Assembly (NCBI GenBank): GCA_034003585.1
Contig: JAVEYH010000010.1
Span: 1-48,921, forward strand
Reading direction: 5' to 3'
DNA length: 48,921 nt
Origin: JAPXSY01 sp034003585
Lineage (GTDB): Bacteria > Verrucomicrobiota > Kiritimatiellia > RFP12 > UBA1067
Positions 33,344 to 41,143 of the stretch are shown here, one piece after another; within the stretch, counting starts at the first letter, position 1; every line of letters starts with the position of its first letter. The position numbers and the translations under genes were made by a program. The notes beneath the pieces are model-generated. The model did no database searches and was not told the origin of the DNA. It worked only from the letters and a program-made list of their open reading frames with translations.

Positions 33344-33799
33344 CTATTCCGAAACCTTCACTTTGAGGACAATCTTCCACACCGGCGCGGCATGCCCGTC
33401 CTGCCTGCAGGGCAGATGCGCGTCCTGCGGGTAGAGGACGGCGAACATGCCTTGGGAGAGGCGCACAAGGGAGGTGGGGCCGGCATAGAGGCCGTAATCC
33501 TGGGCCTCGTCAAACGGCTGGCAGGGAGTGAGGCCGGCCAGCGGGGCATATCCGACGCACTCGCTGCCGGACACGACATACTGGATATCCAGGTAACGGC
33601 GGTGCGCCTCCGGTTTGCCCTCTGCGGGCGGAAGGGTCTCATAGGTCTGCACCAGGGCGTAGAGCGCGTCTCCCGCCAGATCGATGCGGCCGCAAGCCAG
33701 CGTGTCGAGGTCGGGGCGCCGCAGAAACGCGAAGGCGGCGGGAAACAGCGGGTGCAAGGTTTCGTATCGGGAACTCGTATCCAGCGTGTCGAGGATCAT
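33344..33799 (-). CDS. YhcH/YjgK/YiaL family cupin-like protein
   Basis: A 151-aa single-domain protein of the DUF386 family, which has a beta-sandwich related to cupins and is linked to sugar or sialic-acid derivative metabolism. Visible signatures are EAHRRYLDIQYVVSGSECVGYAPL (HxxxxDIQ with the likely metal-binding His), PFDEAQDYGLY, FAVLYPQDAHLPC and WKIVLKV. The ATG at 33799 overlaps the stop of the phosphatase gene (ATGA). The biochemical activity of this particular member is not evident. Its neighbours are a phosphatase and a NYN RNase rather than sugar genes. Confidence 0.85.
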   Translation of the reverse strand: MILDTLDTSSRYETLHPLFPAAFAFLRRPDLDTLACGRIDLAGDALYALVQTYETLPPAEGKPEAHRRYLDIQYVVSGSECVGYAPLAGLTPCQPFDEAQDYGLYAGPTSLVRLSQGMFAVLYPQDAHLPCRQDGHAAPVWKIVLKVKVSE

Positions 33800-34395
33800 G
33801 GTCTCTCCTGGGGTGGGAAGACGGCGGGGCGGGAACCGCCCCCTTCCGTCAGGTAACGGATGAGTCCGGACAGGGCCGCCCGGATGCGGTCGCGGCAGGC
33901 GCGGTACGCGTCGGGGGAACCCAGAAACGGATCGTCCAGATCACAGTGCGCGGGGGCCCCGGGGTCAAACGCGCACAGCAGCGCGAGCTTGTCCCGGGCC
34001 TCGGGGAAGCGGGCCGTGAGTTGGCGGGCCTGCGCGCCGGTCATCGCCACGATCAGCTTCGCGTCGGCGACGAGTTTTCCGGTGACCGGTTGGCTCCGGT
34101 GGTCTGCGAAGTCGGCGCAGCCCGCCGTCTCGGCGAGCGCGGCGCGCGCCAGGGCCGACATCGGCTTGTCCGGGTCGGCGGACAGGCCCGCGGAGGCTGC
34201 GCGCCAAGCCGAATCCGGCGGCACGGCGGCGCGGAACAACGTCTCCGCCATGGGGCTGCGGCAGGTGTTGCCGGTGCAGACAAAAAGAACGAGCCCCCCG
34301 TGCGGCCCGCGCCGCGAAGGATCGCGAGGAAAATGCGCACGCTCACCGTTCACCGCCCAGCGTTTTCCTTTCAAGTTGCGCACATGCGGAGACAT
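33796..34395 (-). CDS. Low-molecular-weight phosphatase, arginine-phosphatase (YwlE)-type P-loop
   Basis: A 199-aa protein. The C-x5-R phosphate loop is VCTGNTCRSPMAE, with the nucleophile C40 and R46. The general acid is probably in DLDDPFLGSPDAYRACRDRI near the C-terminus. The threonine inside the loop (CTGNTCRS) is what distinguishes YwlE-type protein-arginine phosphatases from tyrosine-specific LMW-PTPs with Ile at that position. About 33 extra residues precede the usual N-terminus; the true start could be the GTG at 34353, which has AAAGGA 12 nt upstream. It overlaps YhcH by four bases and follows the coiled-coil membrane gene by 12 bp. Confidence 0.85.
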   Translation of the reverse strand: MSPHVRNLKGKRWAVNGERAHFPRDPSRRGPHGGLVLFVCTGNTCRSPMAETLFRAAVPPDSAWRAASAGLSADPDKPMSALARAALAETAGCADFADHRSQPVTGKLVADAKLIVAMTGAQARQLTARFPEARDKLALLCAFDPGAPAHCDLDDPFLGSPDAYRACRDRIRAALSGLIRYLTEGGGSRPAVFPPQERP

Positions 34396-34407
34396 GGGGG
34401 CGTCGCC

Positions 34408-35412
34408 TCATTCAGCGGGGAGCAGCACATGCCAGCGCAGGTTCCCGAGGTTTTTTGTCCGGATCGGCAGCGTGGCGGCGACCATGCCGCGCGGCGCGTC
34501 CGGTGCGGTCACGCCCGCAGGGGTGACCGGCGGCGCCTTCACGGCCGGCGGAAACCGCGCGTCACGCGCGGAATGCGGCGTCACGGCGGCGGCAACGGCG
34601 GCGGGTTTCTCCGCGGCGGGGGTTGCCGCGGCAACCGCCCGGGCCGGGGCGGGTGCGGCCGGGGCCGCAGGCGCGGGGGGGGCGGATCGGTCCGGCGCCG
34701 GTTTCACGGCAACGGCAGGGGCCGGCGGAGGGAGCGCAGGCGTGGCCGGCGCCGGTGCGGCAACCCGGGGCGCGGCGGCCGGAGCGGGGGGGCGGGCCTG
34801 CGCGACCTGGGGGGGCGGCGCGGGCTTGTTCGCGCGGTTACGGAGGGTGACGAGCTCGTCCTTGAGTTTCGCGCTCTGTTCGAGCATGGAGCGCATCTCC
34901 CCGCGCAGTTTCTCCAGTTCGCCGTCCTGGGAGGCGATCCGGGCATGGACCTTTTCGGTGAGGACGCTCACGCCGTCCAGCTTCCGGTCCAGATTGTCCT
35001 GCAGCGTCACGGCGGCGCGCGACATCTGGCGCACCGACTCCTCCAGAACCGGCGAAACGGCCGGCGGCTGGGGCTGCGGCGCCGGTTGGGGCGCGGGTTC
35101 CCGCACGGCCAGCGCCACGTCGAGCAGCTTGTTCTGCACCGCGGCCATGTTGCGCCACATGAAGATGCCGGCGGTGAGGAAACCGGTGACCACCACACCC
35201 ATCAACACCGCGAAAAAGACGGAGAGCTGCATGACGCGGCGGCGCGCCTGCGAGCGCTCGGCCTCCAGATAATCCTGAAACGCCTTCAGCACGGGGAACG
35301 ATTCGGCATTGGCCTGAGAGGCCGCGTGATACATGGCGACCAGGCCGCCTCCGGTCTCGGGCGTGTCCTCGCCCGCGGGGCCGGGCGTGTGTTTGGGGGG
35401 GATCGAGCTCAT
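34408..35412 (-). CDS. Single-span membrane protein with coiled coil and Pro/Ala-rich linker, unknown
   Basis: About 334 aa from the ATG at 35412; in-frame ATGs at 35430 and 35496 would lengthen it, and none has a clear ribosome-binding site. After a cytoplasmic segment of about 70 residues comes one helix (QLSVFFAVLMGVVVTGFLTAG). A coiled coil follows (LDRKLDGVSVLTEKVHARI, GELEKLRGEMRSMLEQSAK), then about 110 residues of Pro/Ala-rich linker, and a short C-terminal cap (AATLPIRTKNLGNLRWHVLL). The layout suits an envelope-spanning adaptor. It is divergent from the type II secretion operon and heads the phosphatase-YhcH run, so a link to secretion is possible but unproven. No family was recognised. 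Confidence 0.65.
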   Translation of the reverse strand: MSSIPPKHTPGPAGEDTPETGGGLVAMYHAASQANAESFPVLKAFQDYLEAERSQARRRVMQLSVFFAVLMGVVVTGFLTAGIFMWRNMAAVQNKLLDVALAVREPAPQPAPQPQPPAVSPVLEESVRQMSRAAVTLQDNLDRKLDGVSVLTEKVHARIASQDGELEKLRGEMRSMLEQSAKLKDELVTLRNRANKPAPPPQVAQARPPAPAAAPRVAAPAPATPALPPPAPAVAVKPAPDRSAPPAPAAPAAPAPARAVAAATPAAEKPAAVAAAVTPHSARDARFPPAVKAPPVTPAGVTAPDAPRGMVAATLPIRTKNLGNLRWHVLLPAE

Positions 35413-35546
35413 GACAGTAGAGTACGTCATTTGGGGTTTGCCGGGAAGGGGAAAAATCAGATTAGGCATGGATTGCGCGTCGGCTTTGGTGTACACTTCC
35501 GGTTCACATTTCGGATTCGGACCGGTTCACAGAAAGGGGCGCGTTC

Positions 35547-37241
35547 ATGCCCGGACAGGCAGATGCTTTGACTGCCCTCATGCTGAAAAAAACGGGGCTC
35601 TTCACCGATGCGCAGATCGGCGGGGTGCTGGCGGCCGACCGCTCGGACGGCACGGGCGTGGCCGGTGCGGTCGTGCGCCTCGGACTGGCGCGTGAAGAGG
35701 ACTTCCTCCGGAAGATCGGCGGGATGCTCGGGTTCGGCTACACGGATCTGGAAGCCATCCGGCCTACGGATGAGGCCCTCACCCGCCTGCCGGCGCGTGC
35801 GGTGTACCAGTACAACGTGCTGCCCCTGGCGGTGGACAACGGAGTGCTCACCGTGGTCACCTGCGACCCGTTCAACACCGGGATGACGGACGGGTTGCGG
35901 CTGGCGGCCGGCTGTCCGGTGCGGGTTACCCTCAGCCCGCGCGAAGCGATCGACAAGGCGATCCGCAAATATTACGGCGTGGGGGCGGACGCGATCGAGA
36001 AGATGATCGAGGACGGGCGCTATGCGGTGGATGCCGACCTCGCCTCGATCTCCAAAATCGACGTGAACGAGATGGGCGCCGAGGCGTCGATCGTCAAGTT
36101 CGTGAACCAGATCATCGCGGAGGCGGACCGGCAGGGCGCCACGGACATCCATGTGGAGCCGATGGAGGACGAGCTGCGGATCCGCTACCGGATCGACGGC
36201 ATGCTGCACAAGGTGGACGTGCCGCCGCAACTGAACCGGCTCAAGGCGGCGATCATCTCGCGCATCAAAGTGATGGCGAACCTGGACATCGCCGAGAAGC
36301 GGCTGCCGATGGACGGGCGCATCGGGGTGCGGCTCAACAATGACGACATCGATATCCGCGTCTCCACCATGCCGACGGCGTACGGGGAATCGATCTCCCT
36401 ACGTCTGCTGCAGAAGGCCGGCAACTTCGTCAAACTGCAGGACCTCGGGTTCAACGACTTCGATTACGGGCATGTGGTGAAACTCATCAACCGGCCCAAC
36501 GGCATTTTCCTGGTCACCGGGCCGACCGGTTCGGGGAAATCCACCTCGCTCTACGCCTTCCTGCACGAGATCAACAAGATCCAGGTGCGGATTCTGACGG
36601 CCGAGGATCCGATCGAATACGAGATGCCGGGGATCAACCAGGTGCTGGTGCGGCAGGATATCGGCCTGACCTTCGCGCGGGCGCTGCGCGCGTTTCTGCG
36701 ACAGGATCCGGACATCATCATGGTGGGCGAGATCCGCGACGGTGAAACCGCGGAGATCGCGATCAACGCGTCGCTGACCGGACACCTCGTGTTCAGCACG
36801 CTGCACACCAACGACGCGGCGGGCGCGTTCGCGCGTCTGGTGGATATGGGGGCCGAACCGTTTCTGGTGGCGTCCGCGGTGGCCGGCGTGATGGCGCAGC
36901 GCCTGGTCCGCCGCCTCTGCCCCGCGTGCAAAAAAGGGATTCCGCTCGACCGGAAGTGGTATGATCTGCCGTATCCGCCCGCCAAAGAGACGGTCTGGGT
37001 GCCGGAAGGGTGTGAAGCCTGCACGCGCACCGGGTACCGCGGACGCGGCGGGTTGTTCGAACTCCTGGTGGTGACGGAGGACATCGAGTCGGCGATCATC
37101 GGCCGCCGCTCCTCCAACGAAATCCGCGAGATCGCGCTCCGGCACGGGATGAAGACCCTGCGCGAGGACGGGTGGCTCAAGGCTTTTAAAGGCATGACCT
37201 CGGTGGAGGAGGTCATGCGGGTGACGGAGGACGCGGGGTAG
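35547..37241 (+). CDS. gspE: Type II secretion / type IV pilus assembly ATPase GspE
   Basis: Cytoplasmic hexameric ATPase powering pseudopilus assembly. The 564-aa product has an N-terminal GspE/PilB domain (about residues 1-150), then the ATPase core. The core contains Walker A GPTGSGKSTS (about 325-334), the Asp box EDPIEYEM, Walker B and the following motif DPDIIMVGEIRDGETAEIA, and the His box GHLVFSTLHTND. A four-cysteine zinc motif follows (LCPACKK ... GCEACTRTGYRGR). The ATG at 35547 follows AAAGGGG. It is the first gene of a ten-gene operon and could equally be named pilB; the following gspG-K set favours type II secretion. Confidence 0.93.
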   Translation: MPGQADALTALMLKKTGLFTDAQIGGVLAADRSDGTGVAGAVVRLGLAREEDFLRKIGGMLGFGYTDLEAIRPTDEALTRLPARAVYQYNVLPLAVDNGVLTVVTCDPFNTGMTDGLRLAAGCPVRVTLSPREAIDKAIRKYYGVGADAIEKMIEDGRYAVDADLASISKIDVNEMGAEASIVKFVNQIIAEADRQGATDIHVEPMEDELRIRYRIDGMLHKVDVPPQLNRLKAAIISRIKVMANLDIAEKRLPMDGRIGVRLNNDDIDIRVSTMPTAYGESISLRLLQKAGNFVKLQDLGFNDFDYGHVVKLINRPNGIFLVTGPTGSGKSTSLYAFLHEINKIQVRILTAEDPIEYEMPGINQVLVRQDIGLTFARALRAFLRQDPDIIMVGEIRDGETAEIAINASLTGHLVFSTLHTNDAAGAFARLVDMGAEPFLVASAVAGVMAQRLVRRLCPACKKGIPLDRKWYDLPYPPAKETVWVPEGCEACTRTGYRGRGGLFELLVVTEDIESAIIGRRSSNEIREIALRHGMKTLREDGWLKAFKGMTSVEEVMRVTEDAG

Positions 37242-37293
37242 GAAGATAAGGAAGAAGGAAGAAGGAGGAGGGAGGAGGGAAGAAGGAAGAAGG
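37241..37293 (+). repeat. Polypurine tract between gspE and gspF
   Basis: About 50 nearly uninterrupted A/G bases built of GGAAGAAGGA and GGAGGGA phrases, beginning at the gspE stop. It is followed by GTGTCGAGCGTCGAG, a phrase resembling GTCGAGCGTCGGGTG at about 20822-20836. Confidence 0.6.
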
Positions 37294-37340
37294 CCCCGAG
37301 TGTCGAGCGTCGAGTGGTGTAAAAAATCGGTGATAAACGT

Positions 37341-38588
37341 ATGGCGAATTTTTCCTACAAAGCGTTGACGAAAGACGGCCGCAAGGTTGAGGGGGCGTTG
37401 GAGGCGGGCGACCGCCGTGCCGCGCTCGCGGCGGTCGAGCGGCTTGGGTATACCCCGATAGCCGTGGCGGAGTCCAAGACCCGGCAGGTCCAGGCCAAGG
37501 GCGTGCCTTTCTGGAAACTCAAGCTGGGCAGCGGCGCGCAGCGGATGAAGCCCGTCGAGGTGCTGCTGTTCACCTCCGAGCTGAGTGACCTGCTGGAAGC
37601 CGGCATGACGCTCGGCGCGGCCCTGAACTGCCTCGCGAATCAGGGCGAGGAGGATTCCCCCCAGGGCAAGATCGCTTCGGACCTCCGCGACCGCATTCTG
37701 CGGGGCGAGCCGTTTTCGGATGCCGTCACGGCGCATCCGGCCACCTTCCCGCCGCTGTACGGCAACATGATCCGCGCGGGGGAAGCCTCCGGCGCGATGA
37801 TCGAGGTGCTGCGCCGTCTGGTCGAGCATTACGAGCGCAACGAGAACATGCGGTCGAAGATCACTTCCGCGCTCACCTATCCGACGGTGGTGCTGATCTT
37901 CGGCGTGCTCACGGTGATTTTCGCCATGGTCAAGGTGATCCCGCAGTTCGCCAAGATCTTCGAGGGCATGGGCACGGCGCTGCCGACCCCGACGCTGATT
38001 CTGGTCGGCATGAGCGATTTCGTGATCCGGTACGGCGTGTTTTTGGCTATCGCGCTGGCGATGGGCGTTGTGTTCTTCCGGCGGCACATCAAGGCCGGGC
38101 CGGGCCGGGTCTGGTGGGACGGCCTCAAACTGAAGGCGCCGCTGATTCGGGGCATCGTGGCCTGCGGCGCCTACTCGAGTCTGGCGTACACCATGAAGAC
38201 GCTGCTGGCCAACGGCGTCAATGTCCTGCAGGCCCTCAAGATCGCCGAAGAGACCTGCGGCAACGCCCTGATCGCCGAGGCGCTGCGCAACGCGCGGCAG
38301 CGGGTGACGGACGGCACGACCATTTCCGGGCCGCTGGCCGCCAGCAGGGTTTTCCCCAAGATGATGACCGACATGCTGTCGGTGGGCGAGCAGTCCGGGG
38401 ACATGCCCTCGTCGCTGGGCCACATCGGCCGGCGGTATGAGAGCGAGATGGACCGGAACATCAAGATTTTCACGAACGCGCTGGAGCCGATTCTGATCGT
38501 GGCCATCGGCGGGGTGGTCGGGTTTGTGGCCATCAGCATTCTGATGGCGGTGTTCAAGGTCACATCATCGCTCAGCCCGGCGGGCTGA
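37341..38588 (+). CDS. gspF: Type II secretion inner-membrane platform protein GspF
   Basis: Polytopic platform protein that couples GspE to pseudopilin extraction. The 415-aa product starts with the short FSYKALTKDGRKVEGALEAGD domain typical of PilC/GspF. Two GspF repeats follow: VLLFTSELSDLLEAGMTLGAALN to LPPLYGNMIRAGEASG, and SLAYTMKTLLANGVNVLQALK to FPKMMTDMLSVGEQSGDM. Membrane helices end each repeat (VLIFGVLTVIFAMVKVIPQF; ILIVAIGGVVGFVAISILMAVF). The ATG at 37341 has GGTGAT six bases upstream. A 99-bp polypurine-containing spacer separates it from gspE. Confidence 0.94.
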   Translation: MANFSYKALTKDGRKVEGALEAGDRRAALAAVERLGYTPIAVAESKTRQVQAKGVPFWKLKLGSGAQRMKPVEVLLFTSELSDLLEAGMTLGAALNCLANQGEEDSPQGKIASDLRDRILRGEPFSDAVTAHPATFPPLYGNMIRAGEASGAMIEVLRRLVEHYERNENMRSKITSALTYPTVVLIFGVLTVIFAMVKVIPQFAKIFEGMGTALPTPTLILVGMSDFVIRYGVFLAIALAMGVVFFRRHIKAGPGRVWWDGLKLKAPLIRGIVACGAYSSLAYTMKTLLANGVNVLQALKIAEETCGNALIAEALRNARQRVTDGTTISGPLAASRVFPKMMTDMLSVGEQSGDMPSSLGHIGRRYESEMDRNIKIFTNALEPILIVAIGGVVGFVAISILMAVFKVTSSLSPAG

Positions 38589-38597
38589 GCCGCATCG

Positions 38598-38642
38598 TCT
38601 GACGAGTCTGACGCGTCCGGCATGTCTGACGCGTCCGGCAGA
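38598..38642 (+). repeat. 9-bp TCNGACNNG array upstream of gspG
   Basis: Five periods of nine: TCTGACGAG, TCTGACGCG, TCCGGCATG, TCTGACGCG and TCCGGCAGA. It runs directly into GCAAGGAGG, the ribosome-binding site of gspG. Confidence 0.8.
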
Positions 38643-38658
38643 GCAAGGAGGAGAAGTA

Positions 38659-39060
38659 ATGAAAAGGAAAGAGAGATCGGAAACGCGCCAGCGGCGCCGG
38701 GACGGCTTCACGCTGGTGGAACTGCTGCTGGTGGTCTGTATTCTCGGCATTCTGGCCGCGGTGGTGATCCCGAACGTGATCGGTCACGATGAGGAGGCGC
38801 GCCGTCAGGCCACGCGCACGAGCATCACGGCGATCGAGCAGGCGGTGCAGATTTTCGCCATGCGCCACAACGGCAAGCTTCCGGATCAGTTGGAAGAGCT
38901 GACGGTCGGCACGGATGACGCGCCGGGTCTGCTCAAGGAGGGGGCGATCAACGACTCCTGGGGCACGCCGTTCACCTATACCAAGACCGGCAAGAAGTTC
39001 AAGATCGTGTCGGCCGGGCCGGACGGTGAGGTCGGCACGGAAGACGACATCACGAATTGA
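38659..39060 (+). CDS. gspG: Major pseudopilin GspG
   Basis: Main subunit of the type II secretion pseudopilus. The 133-aa product has a basic leader (MKRKERSETRQRRRD), the prepilin peptidase site G/FTLVELLL and a hydrophobic helix LVVCILGILAAVVIPNVIG. The C-terminal part (DSWGTPFTYTKTGKKFKIVSAGPDGEVGTEDDI) contains the calcium-binding loop typical of GspG. The ATG at 38659 follows AAGGAGGAG. The upstream spacer holds a 9-bp repeat array. The prepilin peptidase GspO is not in the window. Confidence 0.94.
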   Translation: MKRKERSETRQRRRDGFTLVELLLVVCILGILAAVVIPNVIGHDEEARRQATRTSITAIEQAVQIFAMRHNGKLPDQLEELTVGTDDAPGLLKEGAINDSWGTPFTYTKTGKKFKIVSAGPDGEVGTEDDITN

Positions 39061-39065
39061 GGGTG

Positions 39066-39110
39066 CCGGACAAGCCTGACCGGTCGGATGCGTCGGACAG
39101 GTCGGACCCG
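39066..39110 (+). repeat. 9-bp TCNGACNNG array upstream of gspH
   Basis: Five periods: CCGGACAAG, CCTGACCGG, TCGGATGCG, TCGGACAGG and TCGGACCCG. It begins five bases after the gspG stop and runs into GAAAGAGGG, the ribosome-binding site of gspH. Confidence 0.78.
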
Positions 39111-39122
39111 GAAAGAGGGCGG

Positions 39123-39791
39123 ATGGGCGCTGTCAGAAACAGCCCGGCGCGGGGTTCCGGCGGGTTCACGCTGGTGGAACTGCTGGTGGTGCTGGTCATC
39201 GTCGGCGTGATGGCCCTGATGATCGGACCGACCTTCACGACGGGTTCGGACATGACCCGCGTGCGGACGGCGTCCCGGGGCGTCATGCAGATGGCGCGCT
39301 ACGCGCGCACGATGGCCGTGCTGTATCAGACGCCCATGTCGCTCGAGGTCTCGGCCGACGGCCGCCTGAGCGTGACGCGCGGCGGCAGGGGTGGGAAGGA
39401 AGCGCCGCCCGGTTCTGTTATGTCAGAAGTGTCTGACCCGTCTGAGCAGCCGGCCGGGGGCGCGGGCGGCGCCGCGTACACCATGGCGGATCTGGAGGCG
39501 GCCAAGGCGTATGAGCGGGTGCGGTTCCGCGTGGCGCTGGACGAGGAGCGGCTCGATGAGGAGGAGTGGGCAACGGAGAAACTGGAGCAGGACGAGTCGC
39601 CGGCGGGTGAAGGGGATCCGGAGGGGCCGGTCGCGCGGGTGCGCATCCCCTTTGAAAGCAACGGGCGGTGCCTGCCGTTCACCGTGCGCGTGTTTGCCGC
39701 GGGGAGCGCGGACGAGGAGGACGTTGCGGACGCGCTGACCGTGCGGGTGGACCGCTTCGGGGTCGCGCGGGTGGCGGAGGACGGGGAATGA
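39123..39791 (+). CDS. gspH: Minor pseudopilin GspH
   Basis: Minor subunit of the pseudopilus. After a short leader the cleavage site GGFTLVELLVV is followed by LVIVGVMALMIGPTF and the helix DMTRVRTASRGVMQMARYARTMAVLYQ, characteristic of GspH. The 222-aa length includes a low-complexity acidic insert (about residues 95-165) that contains a coding copy of the 9-bp repeat (SEVSDPSEQ). The ATG at 39123 is favoured over a TTG at 39057 because GAAAGAGGG lies four bases upstream and the region in between is the repeat array. The stop overlaps gspI (ATGA). Confidence 0.82.
   Translation: MGAVRNSPARGSGGFTLVELLVVLVIVGVMALMIGPTFTTGSDMTRVRTASRGVMQMARYARTMAVLYQTPMSLEVSADGRLSVTRGGRGGKEAPPGSVMSEVSDPSEQPAGGAGGAAYTMADLEAAKAYERVRFRVALDEERLDEEEWATEKLEQDESPAGEGDPEGPVARVRIPFESNGRCLPFTVRVFAAGSADEEDVADALTVRVDRFGVARVAEDGE
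39423..39449 (+). repeat. Coding copy of the 9-bp repeat inside gspH
   Basis: TCAGAAGTG, TCTGACCCG and TCTGAGCAG: three 9-bp periods in frame, encoding SEV-SDP-SEQ in a variable loop. Confidence 0.6.
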
Positions 39792-40243
39792 TGCGCCGCA
39801 ACGGTTTCACGCTGATCGAGATTCTGATTGCCACCATGATCCTGGCGTTCGGGCTGGTGAGCCTGATGGTGGGGTTGGGCAATTGCGCGCAGATGATGGG
39901 GCTTTCCAAAACCTATCAGGACGCGCAGTTCGTGTTCAGTCTGGGTGAACGCCTGTATCCGGTCCCGCCGGCCGACGAAATCCAGGACGCGGAGGAGGAT
40001 GAGAAACTCAACATCGACCCCGTGACCGTCGAGGAGATGGCGGCTGAGCTGGATGAGGATCTGCCGCGCGAACGCCTTGAGGCGCTGGAGGGTTTCACTT
40101 TCGAGCGCCATGTGGACGAGCGCGAGGAGCCGGATGCCAATGTGGTGGACGACAAGCTGTTCGTGCTGCGGACACGCGTCTCCTGGGGCAGCGGCAAAGA
40201 GGGGTATTACGAGGAGTTGGTGCGGTTCATCCGGCCGAAATGA
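39788..40243 (+). CDS. gspI: Minor pseudopilin GspI
   Basis: A 151-aa pseudopilin starting MMRRNGFTLIEILIATMILAFGL, with a very short leader and the Glu at position 5 after the cleavage site, as in GspI. The C-terminal domain is acidic (PADEIQDAEEDEKLN, EMAAELDEDLPRE) and ends with SWGSGKEGYYEELVRFIRP. The ATG at 39788 overlaps the gspH stop. GspI is the core of the tip complex with GspJ and GspK, which follow directly. Confidence 0.82.
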   Translation: MMRRNGFTLIEILIATMILAFGLVSLMVGLGNCAQMMGLSKTYQDAQFVFSLGERLYPVPPADEIQDAEEDEKLNIDPVTVEEMAAELDEDLPRERLEALEGFTFERHVDEREEPDANVVDDKLFVLRTRVSWGSGKEGYYEELVRFIRPK

Positions 40244-40273
40244 GGACGGATGGGCGGAGAGGGAGTCGGGCAC

Positions 40274-41143
40274 ATGTCGCGCAGAGACCGGAACGGGTTC
40301 ACACTGCTGGAACTGACCCTGGCCATCATGATCCTGTCGGTCATGATGATCCTCTCGTTTTTCTGCTTTGATGCGGTGGTGCAGAGTTGGAACGCGGGCC
40401 TTGCGATGTCCGATTCCATGGCGCAGGCCGATTACGTGATGGAGCAGATCGTCTCCGGGTTGCGCTCAGCCTACTACCCGCACGCGGGCATCCAGACGGA
40501 GCAGTACGGGTTCCAGCACACGGACGGCGGCGAGGGGGCGGAGGCGGCCGACGCGATCAGTTGGACCAAGATCGGCCGGGCGCTGGTGGGCGAGCGCACG
40601 CAACTGGCCGAGGTGCCCCACCGGGTGAGCCTTTCTGTCGAACAGGCCGACCGCGAGCATGAAGGCGGCCTGATGGCGAAAGTCTGGCGCGACGCCCTGC
40701 AGTTGGAGGATTTCGACCCGGAGGAGGACGTGAAACCGTTCATGCTGGCACCGCGGGTGGTCGGCATGGATTGCCGGATCCTCAAAGAGCCGCCCGAGCG
40801 GAACGCCACGGAAATCGAGTGGGAGGACACGTGGTCCGAATCGAACGCCATCCCCTTCAAGATTTCGCTCACCCTCTACATGCGGCCCGCAAAAGAGCGG
40901 GACGCGCCCCTGGCGGTCACGCGCGATGTGGAGATCCCCCTGTGGGACATCTCGCAGAATCCCGTCAAACAGGAGCAGAAGGGCAAACCCTCCGGTACCC
41001 GTGACACGCCGGGGCGGCCCGGCGGCGCGCAACAGCCGATTCCGCGCGCGCCGGGCGCGGGCGCGGTGCCGGCTTCGGGAAACGCTCCGGGAGGCGGCCG
41101 CGCTCCGGGCGGCGGCGGTCCCCCGGCAGGAGGTGGCGGATGA
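40274..41143 (+). CDS. gspJ: Minor pseudopilin GspJ with Pro/Gly tail
   Basis: A 289-aa pseudopilin: DRNGFTLLELTLAIMILSVMMILSFF is the cleavage site and helix. A globular domain follows (MEQIVSGLRSAYYPHAG; ITWTK-like ISWTKIGRALV; FKISLTLYMRP), then about 55 residues rich in Pro, Gly and Arg at the C-terminus (PGGAQQPIPRAPGAG ... PPAGGGG). The tail is not usual for GspJ and may be a disordered linker. The ATG at 40274 has GAGGGAG upstream; an ATG at 40250 is an alternative. It overlaps gspK by four bases. Confidence 0.8.
   Translation: MSRRDRNGFTLLELTLAIMILSVMMILSFFCFDAVVQSWNAGLAMSDSMAQADYVMEQIVSGLRSAYYPHAGIQTEQYGFQHTDGGEGAEAADAISWTKIGRALVGERTQLAEVPHRVSLSVEQADREHEGGLMAKVWRDALQLEDFDPEEDVKPFMLAPRVVGMDCRILKEPPERNATEIEWEDTWSESNAIPFKISLTLYMRPAKERDAPLAVTRDVEIPLWDISQNPVKQEQKGKPSGTRDTPGRPGGAQQPIPRAPGAGAVPASGNAPGGGRAPGGGGPPAGGGG

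Noticed and set aside
36399..38423. 674-codon minus-strand ORF across gspE-gspF
   Set aside because: It runs through two genes with unmistakable motifs and their spacer. Its own translation is low-complexity Arg/His/Gln and has no domain.
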